From assembly GCF_000003815.2 (NCBI RefSeq), contig NC_049981.1, forward strand, positions 2,170,690 through 2,234,689: 64,000 nucleotides of DNA. The letters run 5' to 3'. Position 1 is the first letter of the stretch. Each line of letters starts with the position of its first letter. A model generated the notes under the pieces. It saw only the letters and a program-made list of their open reading frames with translations. It was not told the origin of the DNA and made no database searches. Positions 12,001 through 22,291 of this stretch are shown here, in pieces. Position numbers and translations under genes: made by a program. Source of the DNA: Branchiostoma floridae (lineage: Eukaryota > Chordata > Leptocardii > Amphioxiformes > Branchiostomatidae).

Positions 12001-12065
12001 ATTTGTTTTATGTTAACTTTTTTAATGATTGTGCAAAAAAAAATAAATAAAAAATAAAATAAAAC
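9055..12065 (+). mobile_element. 5'-truncated non-LTR retrotransposon (CR1/L2/Jockey group)
   Basis: EN-type sequence starts near 9058 (VSLFIREDLEFV) in the frame of the long ORF, so the true 5' part (rest of EN, any ORF1, 5'UTR) is missing. After the ORF comes a 3'UTR of about 330 bp with CAAGCCACGAGGC and an A-rich tail of AATAAA-like units at 12040-12065. The intact ORF suggests recent insertion. The subfamily (for example Crack or CR1) cannot be fixed without a search. No clear target-site duplication was found. Confidence 0.93.
9132..11729 (+). CDS. LINE endonuclease/reverse transcriptase polyprotein (partial ORF2)
   Basis: An uninterrupted frame of 865 codons. An AP-endonuclease C-terminal half occupies about residues 1-155, with YRPP (~26), GDFNID (~57) and SDHLPI (~125). 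The reverse transcriptase spans about 400-650, with NYRPISVLP (~427), FLDLSKAFDTVNH (~498, containing a catalytic Asp), GVPQGSILGPLL (~556) and FADDT (~587, catalytic Asp pair). The C-terminal tail holds YHTRQSNHLKQ and FRCPQIWNSL, typical of Jockey/CR1-group elements. The ATG at 9132 is probably not the native start, because the frame runs upstream to a TGA at 8916. The protein would nick target DNA and prime cDNA synthesis; with the truncated N-terminus this copy is probably inactive. Confidence 0.93.
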   Translation: MESIFIELPVSSSPTRKNMILGCVYRPPDTDIKDFTSHLATTLDTISKEGKTCFLLGDFNIDLLKNERHTLTTDFLNMLFSCCMYPTITKPTRITDKSATLIDNILTNSLSESYTSGTLVTDISDHLPIFYIMKCKSDVSKTNSTKRRLRKFTSSNITKFKNQLADVTWDKLYNFSNTNDAYSHFIQVITSLFEECFPIVTHSERNVEKNKPWFTPALHKSSIKKNKLYKKYVRNPNPTSFQTYKTYRNKFNTLIRLSKRNHYHKKFKETTDNIRTTWKLINELLNKKKKSNVLPSKLCDDTYEISNPQDIVDAFNNFFVNIGPSLAKKIDKIDCSPLSFINNVYPSYSFFETPTASEVQNIICNLKNSAPGNDELSTSLIKQVSSSILEPLTYILKLSLETGMVPNDLKIAKVIPLFKSGNTCLLSNYRPISVLPVFSKVLEKLVYKRILQHLEDNNILHEHQYGFRKHHSTYMTLLKLVDKITSALEKNEFTIGVFLDLSKAFDTVNHKILLEKLNCYGFQGYVLTWLKDYLSNRKQYVSNNTYSSDTRSISCGVPQGSILGPLLFLIYINDLANVSDELYALLFADDTNLFSSHSDLGILVSKMNRELDKVNKWFQINKLSLNVKKTNFIIFAGKKKYNKEIVKIAINNTPINQVTHTCFLGVTIDDKLTWKKHIDLICKKIYKNIGIVRKIATLLSSKTYMILYYSLLYPYLAYCNIVWASTYSTSLKPLLLLQKRFVRIVSNVSYTFPSASLFRNLKVLTIYDINKLQSCLFVHKTINSSCIPKQFQNLFHHNSDHHQYHTRQSNHLKQIQVKTQQRKFSMLFRCPQIWNSLNETLYLSHSPSIFKNLLKKSLLDNQTFN

Positions 12066-12121
12066 ATGGTGAGAACTGTCCGAACTGTCTGTAGCCGCCT
12101 CGCATCAACTCACGATGCAAG

Positions 12122-12142
12122 CGATTGATTGATTGATTGATT
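12122..12142. repeat. (GATT)n microsatellite
   Basis: About five tandem GATT units. Confidence 0.9.
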
Positions 12143-12424
12143 GAGCACCAAGAATGTTATTCAAATCATAAACTGTGCATTTTTTATTGACATAAACTTT
12201 AAGTTTTGCGATCGAACGTTCCCGCAAACAGCTCGACAGGGCCCCGAGCGGATAAAATGTGACCCTAGCATTGCAAGTAACTAGTAAGGCTAACATCACA
12301 TTTTCAACCCGGGGCCCGGTAGGGCTTTGTGTGGAAACGAAAAGAATAGATATGAAAACATATACACAAATAATGCCCACGACTATTGTCTTTACGTGTA
12401 GTTTAGTGTATCAATATAATAATT

Positions 12425-12520
12425 TTCGTTCCCGAAAACTGCCCGGCCGGGCCCCGTTTTGGTGTGACCAGGAGCTCAACTGAGCGGCTGCTACCAGTTG
12501 AGCTACAGGGACATCCCCGA
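12425..12520 (-). mobile_element. tRNA-derived SINE head, family C
   Basis: On minus: GTCCCTGTAGCTCAACTGGT with an A-box-like TAGCTCAACTGG, then CAGTTGAGCTCCTGG. It matches the head of the SINE at 17960-18222. The B box and body are not recognisable. Confidence 0.6.
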
Positions 12521-13094
12521 TGTAGCGGTCCTACATCAGAAATATCCACATCATTACAGCCTGTTTGTCAACTCACGTGAATTGGACTGGACGGAAAAAA
12601 CATCCACCCAATTACAGTTAGCCGCAGGTACCGGAGGTGTGATGACGTCAGAAAGGGACCATCAGAGATCTCATCAAAAGTGACAAAGACACCTTGCTGA
12701 TGGGGGGAAATGGTTTATTATGAAGATGAATCCCACTTTTTTTATTAGATTGCAGTTTATATATATATGGTAACGATAGAAATATTCTTTTTTTAACCAT
12801 ATCATAGGAAAGTTCCCTCACTTTGAATCTTTGTCTAGTGTTGAAAAATTCATTTTTCTGATAATCATATGAGTTTGATCAAACAACATTATACAAACAC
12901 GTCTCAAGGTACTTTTTGAACATTACTAAGAAAAGAGAAGAAGCCGAACAAATGTATTAGAATAGTTTTAGAACCCATGTTTTAGACTAGTCTTACAAAC
13001 CATGTGTATTGTATTACGACCTTTTGTATTTATATGCCTGTACTTATTCCGATAGGGCATGGATGTGCAATAAAGGCTACTACTAATAATGTTT

Positions 13095-13165
13095 AAGGCT
13101 GATGGTTTCCTGATTCCTGGGAATCGAACCCAGACCCGCCAGTTCACAACTCAACGCCGCTAAAC
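13095..13165 (-). mobile_element. tRNA-like sequence, probably a SINE head or tRNA pseudogene
   Basis: On minus: TAGCGGCGTTGAGTTGTGAA, then a perfect T-arm CTGGG-TTCGATT-CCCAG. No convincing acceptor or anticodon stem, so it is not called as a tRNA gene. Confidence 0.5.
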
Positions 13166-13269
13166 GCTAGAAGGTCAAAAGGTCCAGCCCAAAGGAAAAA
13201 CATACATCAAAATCTTTTGTACATATAAGAACAAGACAACCAGGAAATAAAAGCTGGCGTGGGGTTGAA

Positions 13270-14130
13270 AATAAGGAAGGACGTTGACGTGTTATTACCC
13301 AAGCCGTAAGACGTGTGTCTTGGCACGAGAAGACAAGAGCAAGTCGGCGAAGTATTCTTAACTCTAACGACTTAATACTTCAATGGAGATATATATATAT
13401 ATATAAACGGAGATCTTCTTGACACACGAAATTCTAAAAATCACGTGGTAACCAAAGACTTCTTGAAAGCAAGGCAAGATGATTCAAGACAAAAAAAGGT
13501 CTTGACATATATAAAGGACAAAGACGATCGCACGCGTATGTAGATGGCACACAAGGAAGGACAATGACACTTAACAAAACCTTAAAGAAGGCCTGCGACA
13601 AGTCAAGTGTCTTAACACGTGAGGGCAAAGAACCTGAAAGCTCGGTAAGATGATGAAAAACAAGCTTAAGAAAAGGGCATGGACATGTCAAGACGCTTGC
13701 ACACATAAAAGAAAGAGGAAAGATAGACCTTACAAGTGGAATGACATTGCCGCAACCCTTATCTTGAAGAATCTGCAATGTGAATGTCTTAACACGTGAG
13801 AATATTAATGAAGGAACCCCACAACACGTAAAAGCCTGTGAGTAGGCGTAGCGCATCTGAAAATCACGTTGTACCCAATTAGAGTCCTTGGAAAACAAGA
13901 AATTAAGGCGTTGTTGTCATGTCTCTACACGTAGGTAAAGGAACATCTTGACACGTAAAAAAACTGAGTAGGCGTACAGCATTTTAGAATCACGCAGTAG
14001 TCAATTATAGTACTATTGACAAAGACATTTGACAAAGACGCTCGCACACAATAGCAAGAAACGGGGCTCTTAACATTTGATAAAGACGCTAGCACACGAA
14101 AATGAAATTGTAAGAGACGATGGTAGGTTT
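13270..14130. repeat. degenerate tandem-repeat region
   Basis: Recurrent related words (CTTGACAC, CTTAACACGTGAG, CACGTAAAA, GAGTAGGCGTA, GACAAAGACGCTCGCACAC) at irregular spacing, for example two related segments near 13820-13890 and 13950-14010. It runs into the clearer tandem repeat at 14131. Confidence 0.6.
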
Positions 14131-14265
14131 ACAAGAACATCTTGACATTTAATTATTGAAATCTTGATAAAGCGTTGCGCTTGTGCCTTTATACATGAAG
14201 ACGAAATAAAGAAAGCGAGCATGCGAAGCAAAATTTAAAGAGACAAATAATAATAGGTTTACAAC

Positions 14266-14301
14266 AAGGACGTTATATCACATATGTGATATAACGTCCT
14301 T
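14266..14301. repeat. perfect 36-bp palindrome
   Basis: The half site AAGGACGTTATATCACAT is followed directly by its exact reverse complement, with no loop. Confidence 0.95.
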
Positions 14302-14437
14302 GGTTTACAAGAACATCTTGACATTTAATCATTGAAATCTTGAGAAAGCGTTGCGCTTGTGCCTTTATACATGAAGACGAAAGAAAGCGAGTATGCGAAG
14401 CAAAATTCAAAGAGACAAATAATAATAGGTTTACAAC

Positions 14438-14471
14438 AAGGACGTTATATCACATGTGATATAACGTCCTT
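14438..14471. repeat. perfect 34-bp palindrome
   Basis: The half site AAGGACGTTATATCACA is followed by its exact reverse complement. It is the same site as 14266-14301 with the central AT removed symmetrically. Confidence 0.95.
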
Positions 14472-14579
14472 GGTTTACAAGAACATCTTGACATTTAATC
14501 ATTGGAATCTTGATAAAGCGTGGCGCTTGTGCCTTGACGTGTGCAGACGGAAGAAAGCGAGTATGCGAAGCGATTTTGA

Positions 14580-15289
14580 CTCTTACGAGTATAGCAAGAG
14601 CCCTTGAAAGGGACGATAATGGGGTTCGAGAAACAAAACAAGAAGAAGAAGAAAGGTCTACAGAAATAACGCGTGCAGTTCTACCCGCACAGGTCGGAGA
14701 CAAAAACGTGGTTGTTCCTCACGTGTTTTTTCCGTGTACAGCAAAGAGAGTGCACGGCAAAAACGTCTCCCCGGACTCCCAACGCCAAGCATTGACGTCA
14801 AACTGTCAGCACGGGTAATTATAGACCGGCGTGAATGACGTCTTGACGACATACAGTTACGTTACATGCTGAGACGTGGTGACCTACGAAACTTTCTCTA
14901 CGTGCGAGCAATTCACTATCCGGTCTATCTCAAGCTATGTTGATTTGAGTTAAGCTAAGGGGACAACCCGCCGGCGTACGTGCAATTTGTCAGTACGTTT
15001 TTTGGGAGACCACGTCCGCCACGTACTTCCGAAAACGTTCAAGCTGTTCAGGGCATACAGTCGCCCGCACTGGCACGTATGTGGGTTGAATCCGCAGCCA
15101 GATGGCACACAGATCCAGAGTACTACGGCGTGTCTGCGCGCTCCAAAATACGTTGGATTCCTATGAGTTCGTACGGAGGCAGTACTTACAACTTACGGAT
15201 CCCCCCAAATTGCCCACGTTTTGGCACGTAAACAGCACTTAATTTGCACGTACGGCGGGTTGTGCTCTTAGCTTTATATGGTTTTTAAC
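14580..15289. other. non-coding stretch
   Basis: Open frames on both strands (for example 14980-15231) lack splice context or recognisable domains. Confidence 0.35.
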
Positions 15290-15577
15290 CATGCTGTAAA
15301 TCGTACAAAGCAGCTTCAAAATGAGCAATATTTGTAATAGATTGCAAAAAATATTAGAAAACGCATAGAAATGGCAAGGTAAATTCCAAGGTCAAAGAAT
15401 GATATGTAAAAGAACAGAAGTGAAGAATCTATTGTTTGGTATACCATACTGTGTGTACAGTTCAGCTTTCATGTTCAAGATTTCAAAATGAAGGCAACTT
15501 TTTAGCCAAACTTTTTCATTCACACGCTCGCATGAGTTCCCAGAGGATGTCATCCATATAATCAAAGCAGCACGGCC
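15290..15577 (-). mobile_element. Harbinger-like MITE (GGCCA family)
   Basis: The right end GATGTCATCCATATAATCAA ... CGGCC (to 15577) followed by TAT is the family terminus. The interior (GTAAATCGTACAAAGCAGC, TAGATTGCAAA) matches the elements at 18575 and 36117. The left terminus is decayed. Confidence 0.65.
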
Positions 15578-15723
15578 TATCTTAAAAAACATGATTCGTT
15601 TATCTGTATATCTTAGGTAATGACTATGGGTAATGACTGTATGATTCTTGCTATCTTGTACTCGTACCTCGTCTTAAATAAAGAAAAGAATATTAGACGA
15701 AACAAAATCATCTGTGCAATATG

Positions 15724-15918
15724 NNNNNNNNNNNNNNNNNNNNNNNNNNNNNNNNNNNNNNNNNNNNNNNNNNNNNNNNNNNNNNNNNNNNNNNNNNNNN
15801 NNNNNNNNNNNNNNNNNNNNNNNNNNNNNNNNNNNNNNNNNNNNNNNNNNNNNNNNNNNNNNNNNNNNNNNNNNNNNNNNNNNNNNNNNNNNNNNNNNNN
15901 NNNNNNNNNNNNNNNNNN
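15724..15918. other. assembly gap (195 N)
   Basis: A run of N; any frame crossing it is meaningless. Confidence 1.
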
Positions 15919-16815
15919 TTCAAATCTATCTAGTAAAGGATGTCTCTACCGTGCTTGGTAACCAGGAGTTCTTTATACTAAGTTTTATCTTGTTACCACT
16001 GGAAAGGAGGCCAGGGGGTACTGTTTGTACACAGTGTGTGTTCACATGTACAGCTGTACCCGAATATCCTTCTGATGGCACGTTTGTACTTATTGAGCTC
16101 CAAATGAAAGGTGGCTATTTTGGGGCACTGTTGAGGTATTCCATCTTTCATTGTTGGTTTAACCATGTTATTCTTGCTAGTTAGTGCATGCAAAGAAATA
16201 GACTATTCCTATCATACCAATAAGCATAAGCCCCACAAGGCCTTCATTGGGGGTTACGAATAACAGAGTAGGCAATAATAGGGGAATAATTGGCCAATAA
16301 GGTCAAATATTTCCAGCTGTGTGGGCGAATGTAATTCCGATGGCCAAACTCCCCTGGAAACTTGCTCTCCTCGGTAGAATGATTTTTTTTTACAATTGTT
16401 TTCCTAGCGCTGTTATTCAGGCAGATACACACAAAGCATAACGTACGTCGCTTATCTTATACCCTATAATATCATCATGAGATAATTCCTCTGCGGAATC
16501 TTCAAGACAAAAAATCGCTCCTTCGTAACCATGGCAACAAAGCAAGACACTTTGAGAAAGGAGGACGAAATAAGATCATAGCTTACCGTTAGAAAAGGAG
16601 CTGAGTTTGAAGCCAGGAGACGAAAAAAGTCGTCTGATTGGAACCCGGATCTGTGGGCTGACCCGCGCCGTTACACATCCACAAACACGCCTGGTGACGT
16701 CACAATCAGACGACAGGCGAGTGAAAGTCCGGTGTCAAAGGACGTGGGACGATACCAAGTGCAAAAATGGGGGAGGATCAACAGGTGGTTTTGACTTTTC
16801 AAATTATCTCTTTGG
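15919..16815. other. non-coding stretch
   Basis: No supported gene or repeat seen. Confidence 0.35.
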
Positions 16816-16817
16816 TA

Positions 16818-16990
16818 CAGTCAATCGGATTATCCTGCCCAAGCGACTACCTCTTCTTAGCGACCAACTGGTCATTACGACCGCTTTTTCTCGGTCCCGA
16901 AAATTTTCTCCATTGACGTAAGCATTACGCAACCTCTTCACAACGACCACCTGGCCAAAAATTGGGGCAGAACAGGACCAAATACCTGCC
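16818..16990 (-). mobile_element. fragment of pogo/Tigger-like MITE
   Basis: Preceded by TA; contains CGACTACCTCTTCTTAGCGACC, split here as CGACTACCTCTTCTTAGC and GACC, plus GACCGCTTTTTCTCGGTCCC and GACGTAAGCATTACG. These are reverse complements of blocks in the complete element at 50272-51085. Confidence 0.75.
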
Positions 16991-17959
16991 CATAACGACT
17001 GCGTCATTTTCAACCTTGAGGTGTATATATAATATTTGTCTGAACTCGCCAGATCTTGTGGGAACGCGCAAAAGAAAGATTACTTTTGAAATCTGATTGA
17101 TCACAAGTGTGCAAACAACATCTGAATTGAACAGATATACTATAGTATAGGAAATGTAGCCTGGTTCAATCGCGTCTCTAGTATGTATCATTTTTGCCAT
17201 GGCTTCCAACTCTGCAACAGATAAGCTAAAGACAAACGTCTACATTTCAAATAAAATTGACGGCGAAGGTTGTAAAAAAAAAAACAAGTAAAAGACATGT
17301 AAGGAATGTAGCCTGATTTAATTACAACTATAGTGGTTCTGTCTAATGATATGGCATACAAAGAAAGAGGGACCATTACGCCCTATAGGGTTATGGATAG
17401 GTAGTAACATAGGATGGATAATTGTCCAGGGGAGTCAGTGCAGTGCGCTGGAAGAGTAACATTTGCAATGAAACCCTTTTGTAGCAAAACTCCCCTAGCA
17501 TATTACTCAACGTATCCTCACTATAACACAGCTTTTGTTTTGTGCAATTACTAACAAGAAAGGAAGGAACAACAGAGGATGTAGAAAGGTACATAGCGGC
17601 AGTTAATTGTGCCGTGTTTCTTCCTGGCGGTATAACGGAACCCCCTCCCAACCACGCGCCCGTTCTCCGTGTAATTCCGCGGTGTGTTATGATTAGCGAT
17701 ATTACGTTTTTAGCAGGACAAGAGTGACAAAAATATGTACAGAAGAAGTGGCAAACAGCAACATGTAACTGGAGAAAATGATGCGTTGATCATTTGTCAA
17801 ATCACTATCGCTAGAGAAATCGTCGTAAACGTGGCGGTATTATGGTAATGAGTGTTAGTTTCGGAGAGGGCATAATTTCTATTTTCACTCGAAAATCGGT
17901 GCGGGCGCGGATGTCAGCCGTACATTCAAGTCATAAGCTATTGTTGTCAACCTTGCAGT
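16991..17959. other. non-coding stretch
   Basis: No supported gene. A 40-bp segment near 17885-17925 (GAAAATCGGTGC plus GCGCGGATGTCA) recurs at 18228-18265 on the other side of the SINE at 17960-18222. Confidence 0.4.
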
Positions 17960-18222
17960 GCCTTATGGCCCATAGGGTAGCCTTACTGTTTTAGTAGCAG
18001 GGGTATATGTTTACAAGGAATGGTTGCTAGCCCTTTCACTTTTACGTCGTTGAGGCATCTCGAATTAGGGACCTCATCTTACAACCCTTCCGAAAGACTG
18101 GTGCAGCCCCAACCAGCTGGATGCCCTTCCCCGTGATCAAAATGGAATCTCCCAGTCACCAACTACTTGGAACCAGGAGCTCAACTGTGCGGCTACTACC
18201 AGTTGAGCCACAGGGACATTAT
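17960..18222 (-). mobile_element. tRNA-derived SINE, family C
   Basis: On minus the head is TGTCCCTGTGGCTCAACTGG (A box TGGCTCAACTGG), then CAGTTGAGCTCCTGGTTCC. The body has CCAGTCTTTCGGAAGGG, GAGATGCCTCAACGACG and AAAGTGAAAGGGCTAGC. The tail is near ATATACCCCTGCTACTAAAA. Confidence 0.8.
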
Positions 18223-18574
18223 TTTCACTGGAAAATCGGTGCACGCGCGCAGATGTCATCCATAGAACCGAGTCAGATGGCTGGCAGCCAAAGCTCAGGC
18301 GGGAAAACAACAAAATCGATCCACAGATTTGACACAAATGGCGACAAGTCTACCGGTCGATATTTGTTGTGGTGATCACGTGATCATCAGCCTGAGGGCA
18401 ATGACCTTTTGTGACGGGAGATCTGGCCACAGCCGGATGGGAAGGGGAAGAAAAACTTACTTTGGCTGCTTCCCAAAAATATCCTATGTATAATAAAATA
18501 TATAATATAAAATATCCTGTGTAGGTAATTATAAGATTTGATCCACCCACACCGGGATGGACCCATACTCTTAG

Positions 18575-18850
18575 GCCATGTTGGTTTGATTATATGGATG
18601 GCATCCGATGCGCATCATTTTTCGGCCTTTTCCAAAAAATGAAGAAAACAAGTTTTCAAGCATACTGTGATCCGAGCAAAGCAGCCTCAAAACAAGCAAA
18701 GATATGTCGTGGATTGCAAAGACAAGTATCGGAAAACTTAAACTATTGTCATAGAACATTCGAAAGTCAAAGCAGATGTGAAAGAACAAAAAATGAACAT
18801 GGCCACAAACATCGTAACGTGTGGCTCTCTTCAAACTGTGTGTGAACATC
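18575..18850 (+). mobile_element. Harbinger-like MITE (GGCCA family)
   Basis: TTA then GGCCATGTTGGTTTGATTAT and ATGGATGGCATCC is the family left terminus. The interior (GCAAAGCAGCCTCAAAA, GTGGATTGCAAAGA) matches the 15290 and 36117 copies. The right terminus is not recognised. Confidence 0.7.
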
Positions 18851-18856
18851 GGTTTT

Positions 18857-19030
18857 CTGTGAGAGAACGTCCCTAAATGAAGCTAGGTACTCATTTTCAC
18901 CTTAGTCGAATGAGTAAATCGTCGTGGAGTGCCTTTCTCATGGCCAATTGCAAGAGGACAACATTGGGGCTTGCTAGGGATTCGAACCCAGGACCTTCAG
19001 ATTCAAGAATCCTAATCACAAGACCACCTT
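18857..19030 (-). mobile_element. tRNA-derived SINE, family B
   Basis: On minus: GGTGGTCTTGTGATTAGGAT, a B box in GGGTTCGAATCCC, then GGCACTCCACGACG and GAGTACCTAGCTTCATTTAG plus GGACGT. It matches the bodies at 31376 and 30583. Confidence 0.85.
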
Positions 19031-19047
19031 GTTAATAATACCCTTTA

Positions 19048-19245
19048 GACCGCGATTATGATTTGATCATATGAATAACATACCCTCTTGAAAACCCAAA
19101 CCTGATTCGAGCGTGCGAATTAAAAAAAAACAGTTTGGCAAAAAAAGGTTGTCTTCGTTGTGGAGCAAAGGTGGTCAATATTCTCATGGATGTTGAACAA
19201 TGACATAACACAAAGAATACCACGCCAAACAATATATTCTTCATT
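19048..19245 (+). mobile_element. diverged Harbinger-like MITE
   Basis: TTA then GACCGCGATTATGATTTGAT and CATATGAATAACAT is a decayed version of the GGCCA-family terminus. Support comes only from this alignment. Confidence 0.35.
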
Positions 19246-19734
19246 TTTTTTTTGCATAACTTTTTTCTTTGATATTGGAATTGACGGTGACATTCTATGA
19301 CGTTAGTATACGTATTTCATTTTTGTGTGTGCAATCTACGGGTCATGTTTGCAGCTACTTTGTACGATTTACAATATGGTTCAAACCTTTTATCTTTGGA
19401 AAACGGCCAAAAAGTTTATGCGCTCGTGGCCTTATTAAAATAAAATGGAAGGCACTGCAATGTGTTCGTGGAAGAAACAGGAAAGAGCATCTCGGTGATG
19501 ACGTCATGGAAATTCCAAGGCGGGAAAACTCGTGTCTTTAGACAAAAGACGTCTTATGGTTGTGACGTCAGACGACTTTATTTTGTTACGGAAAATGGAG
19601 CCGAGGAAGAAAAGAGGACTTCTGATGGGAATGCAGTAGAGAGAGGGATGACGTCAGTCGGTAGCGAAATGTCCATATTTGGCGATTGGAACATGGAAAA
19701 CAACATTTCTTAAAAATTGTCAGCCCTTGGTGCT

Positions 19735-20215
19735 AGTGCACGTGTTTGAGTATACATGTGTGTGCGCACGTATATGTACGTGTGTCTGCACGTGTGCATG
19801 TGTGTATCTTGTGTGTGCACGTGTGCGTTCAGTTGTGTTTATGTTCATGCATATGTGTGTACGTGTGTATGTCCCTGTACACGGATGTGTGTGTCTACGT
19901 ATGGCGGATGTGTATCTCTTGCACGTGTGTGTGTGTCTCTCTGTGCACATGTGTGCGTGTGTATACATGTTTATGTGTGCGTGTGTGTGTGCGTGACTGT
20001 GTGTGCACGTATGCGTTTGTTCGTGTGTCTTTCTGTGCACCTGTGTGCGTGTGTGTGCATATGTATGTATGTATGCGTGTGTGTGCGTGAGAGCGTGTGT
20101 ATGTGTGTTTGTATGTATATCTGTGTGCCGTACGCGGTATCCTGTTGACCCCTGTATGTTTTTTTATTATTTTCAAATTGGCTTCTGTGCGTGTGTGTGT
20201 GTGTGTTAATTTAGG
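19735..20215. repeat. TG-rich low-complexity tract
   Basis: About 480 bp dominated by TG/CG/TA alternation (GTGTGTGCACGTGTGCGTGT-type words). All frames are open on both strands because of the composition. Alternating purine-pyrimidine DNA of this kind can adopt Z-form. Confidence 0.9.
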
Positions 20216-20400
20216 CAGTTATGTGCCATCGCTGCGCATAATAAGACAAAAAGCCTTCTCTACGATTCATGGTCAATCGAAATACGTCTTACGAAAAGGG
20301 GTTAAGTACCTATATTTGTCCAGTTTGTACCTAAAACACAGTTCCTTCTATATGGCACTATGTTTATGTAATGATAGAAACACCCTAGTCTCTCCAGAAC

Positions 20401-20706
20401 NNNNNNNNNNNNNNNNNNNNNNNNNNNNNNNNNNNNNNNNNNNNNNNNNNNNNNNNNNNNNNNNNNNNNNNNNNNNNNNNNNNNNNNNNNNNNNNNNNNN
20501 NNNNNNNNNNNNNNNNNNNNNNNNNNNNNNNNNNNNNNNNNNNNNNNNNNNNNNNNNNNNNNNNNNNNNNNNNNNNNNNNNNNNNNNNNNNNNNNNNNNN
20601 NNNNNNNNNNNNNNNNNNNNNNNNNNNNNNNNNNNNNNNNNNNNNNNNNNNNNNNNNNNNNNNNNNNNNNNNNNNNNNNNNNNNNNNNNNNNNNNNNNNN
20701 NNNNNN
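20401..20706. other. assembly gap (306 N)
   Basis: A run of N. Confidence 1.
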
Positions 20707-22290
20707 GGATCGCGTGCTGTTCCCTGGCCGGTTATATTCCTCTGACCGGCTTACTCCTCTATTTGTTCCATTTCTACGATTTTTCCAGCGATCCGGAGTC
20801 TGGTAGAGACTAACAAAATGTATAGTAAGCAGATTTCCTCATTTTAGACACTCATTTATATCCCTCATGTGTTTTTGATGCGTTAAAAGACAAATGATAT
20901 CTTAATGATTTCAGACATTTGTATACGTTGTGAATGAGTACAAAAATCAAAAATTTAATTTGATGTAAAGATATGATCTAAACAATTGTAAGGCTGAGTA
21001 TTTCAGAAAGATTAAAGCATTACTACTTTTAACAAACAGGCTGTTGCTAAACCAATAAAATACTACTTTTTCATCATAGAAGCGAGAAGAAGCCGAACTT
21101 CGATACTTTTACATGTATGTTTTGTCTTTCTCAAGACCTGTACTTAGTTCGGTCGGGCAAAAATGTATGCAACGTTAATGTCATATCCATTCCTATATAG
21201 TACCACGTATATGATTATGACATATTCTCAAGATAATGTCAAACCCCTCAGGAGCACGTCTGCAAGACGATTGATCATTTCCAACAATTTCTCAAGAAAT
21301 GAGAGAAGACCTTACCTTTGAAAATCGGAAATGACCTTCTCCTTCTTATGACGGTTGTAAGTATTAGGTGGATCCGAGAGTCCCGTGGTTTTCGTCTCCG
21401 AACTGCTGAGGTAGGGGACCGTACGTTATTGCAGCCGGGGACGCAGCTGAAGGGCGGGACTGTACATTGCTGCAAGAGACGGCGTTACTAATTGTACATA
21501 TAGTGATAACAATATAAAAAGTATAAAAGGGAAGCAGGGAAAATAGGTAGGGGTGAAGATACCATTCCATGTTAGACATTTAACACAGCTAAGGGGGTTT
21601 ATATTACCGCCGGCGCTCTGCGCTAAATTCAAGAAGGCGCAGTGGGTACGTATTATGTAAAATTTGGCAGGCTAGCCACGCTTAACACTTATGTTTTTTT
21701 CTTCTAAATTCTGGCGTCAATTATCGTTGAAAATAAGCGACAAATTTGAAAATACGTGGACATAAAACGGCAAACCATTTCCAGTTTAGTGTGGATTTTA
21801 AGCAACAACAACAACCGGAGTTCGAACCTGCTACCCTTGGATTACTCTTGGGGTTGTTGATCTCACAAGACGTCAGTACTTCCACCCCCCGTTTGGCATT
21901 ACAGATCAGTCCCTAATAGAACCATCCCTGCCAATTCACCAACCCACCCCGACCCTTAGCCTCAATGGTTGGTCCCTGATATTGATTGATTTTGACCTCT
22001 TCAACCCCTTACATGAGCGGAACAAAAACCCGGATATCCACGGAGCTGAGCATGTTTGCCGAGGGGCTTATTGCAATATTACAGTCAATAACGTTAGAGC
22101 TGGGCAAATTAGTCACAGACGGCATGTTCACAGGGACTGCAGTTCCCGTCAAGGGTCACAAGGTGGCGCTACTGTACGGTCGTTACACTTGGGGAACGCA
22201 ACCAATACAGCCTATATATAACGTCAGAACTGGGTAAATAGTCACAGCCGGTGTGTTCACAGAAACTGCATTTCCGCCACGGATATACTT
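20707..22290. other. non-coding stretch with one short direct repeat
   Basis: A segment near 22090-22150 (GAGCTGGGCAAATTAGTCAC, GTTCACAGGGACTGCA) is repeated with divergence near 22220-22280 (GAACTGGGTAAATAGTCAC, GTTCACAGAAACTGCA). Otherwise nothing supported. Confidence 0.5.
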
Positions 22291-22291
22291 T

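Larger units (their letters stand above)
14131..14580. repeat. 170-182 bp tandem repeat, ~2.6 copies
   Basis: Copies begin AACATCTTGACATTTAAT at about 14132, 14311 and 14482. Each carries GCGTTGCGCTTGTGCC (GCGTGGCGC in the third) and AAAGCGAG. The first two end in the GGACGTTATATCACA palindrome; the third breaks off before it. Confidence 0.9.

Noticed and set aside
13095..13165. Possible tRNA gene
   Set aside because: The T-arm is perfect, but no acceptor or anticodon stem pairs well.
14980..15231. 83-codon plus ORF with plausible composition
   Set aside because: No splice context, domain or poly(A) signal found; insufficient support.
19746..20176. ORFs rich in Cys/Val or Thr/His
   Set aside because: They are translations of the TG/CA-rich tract.
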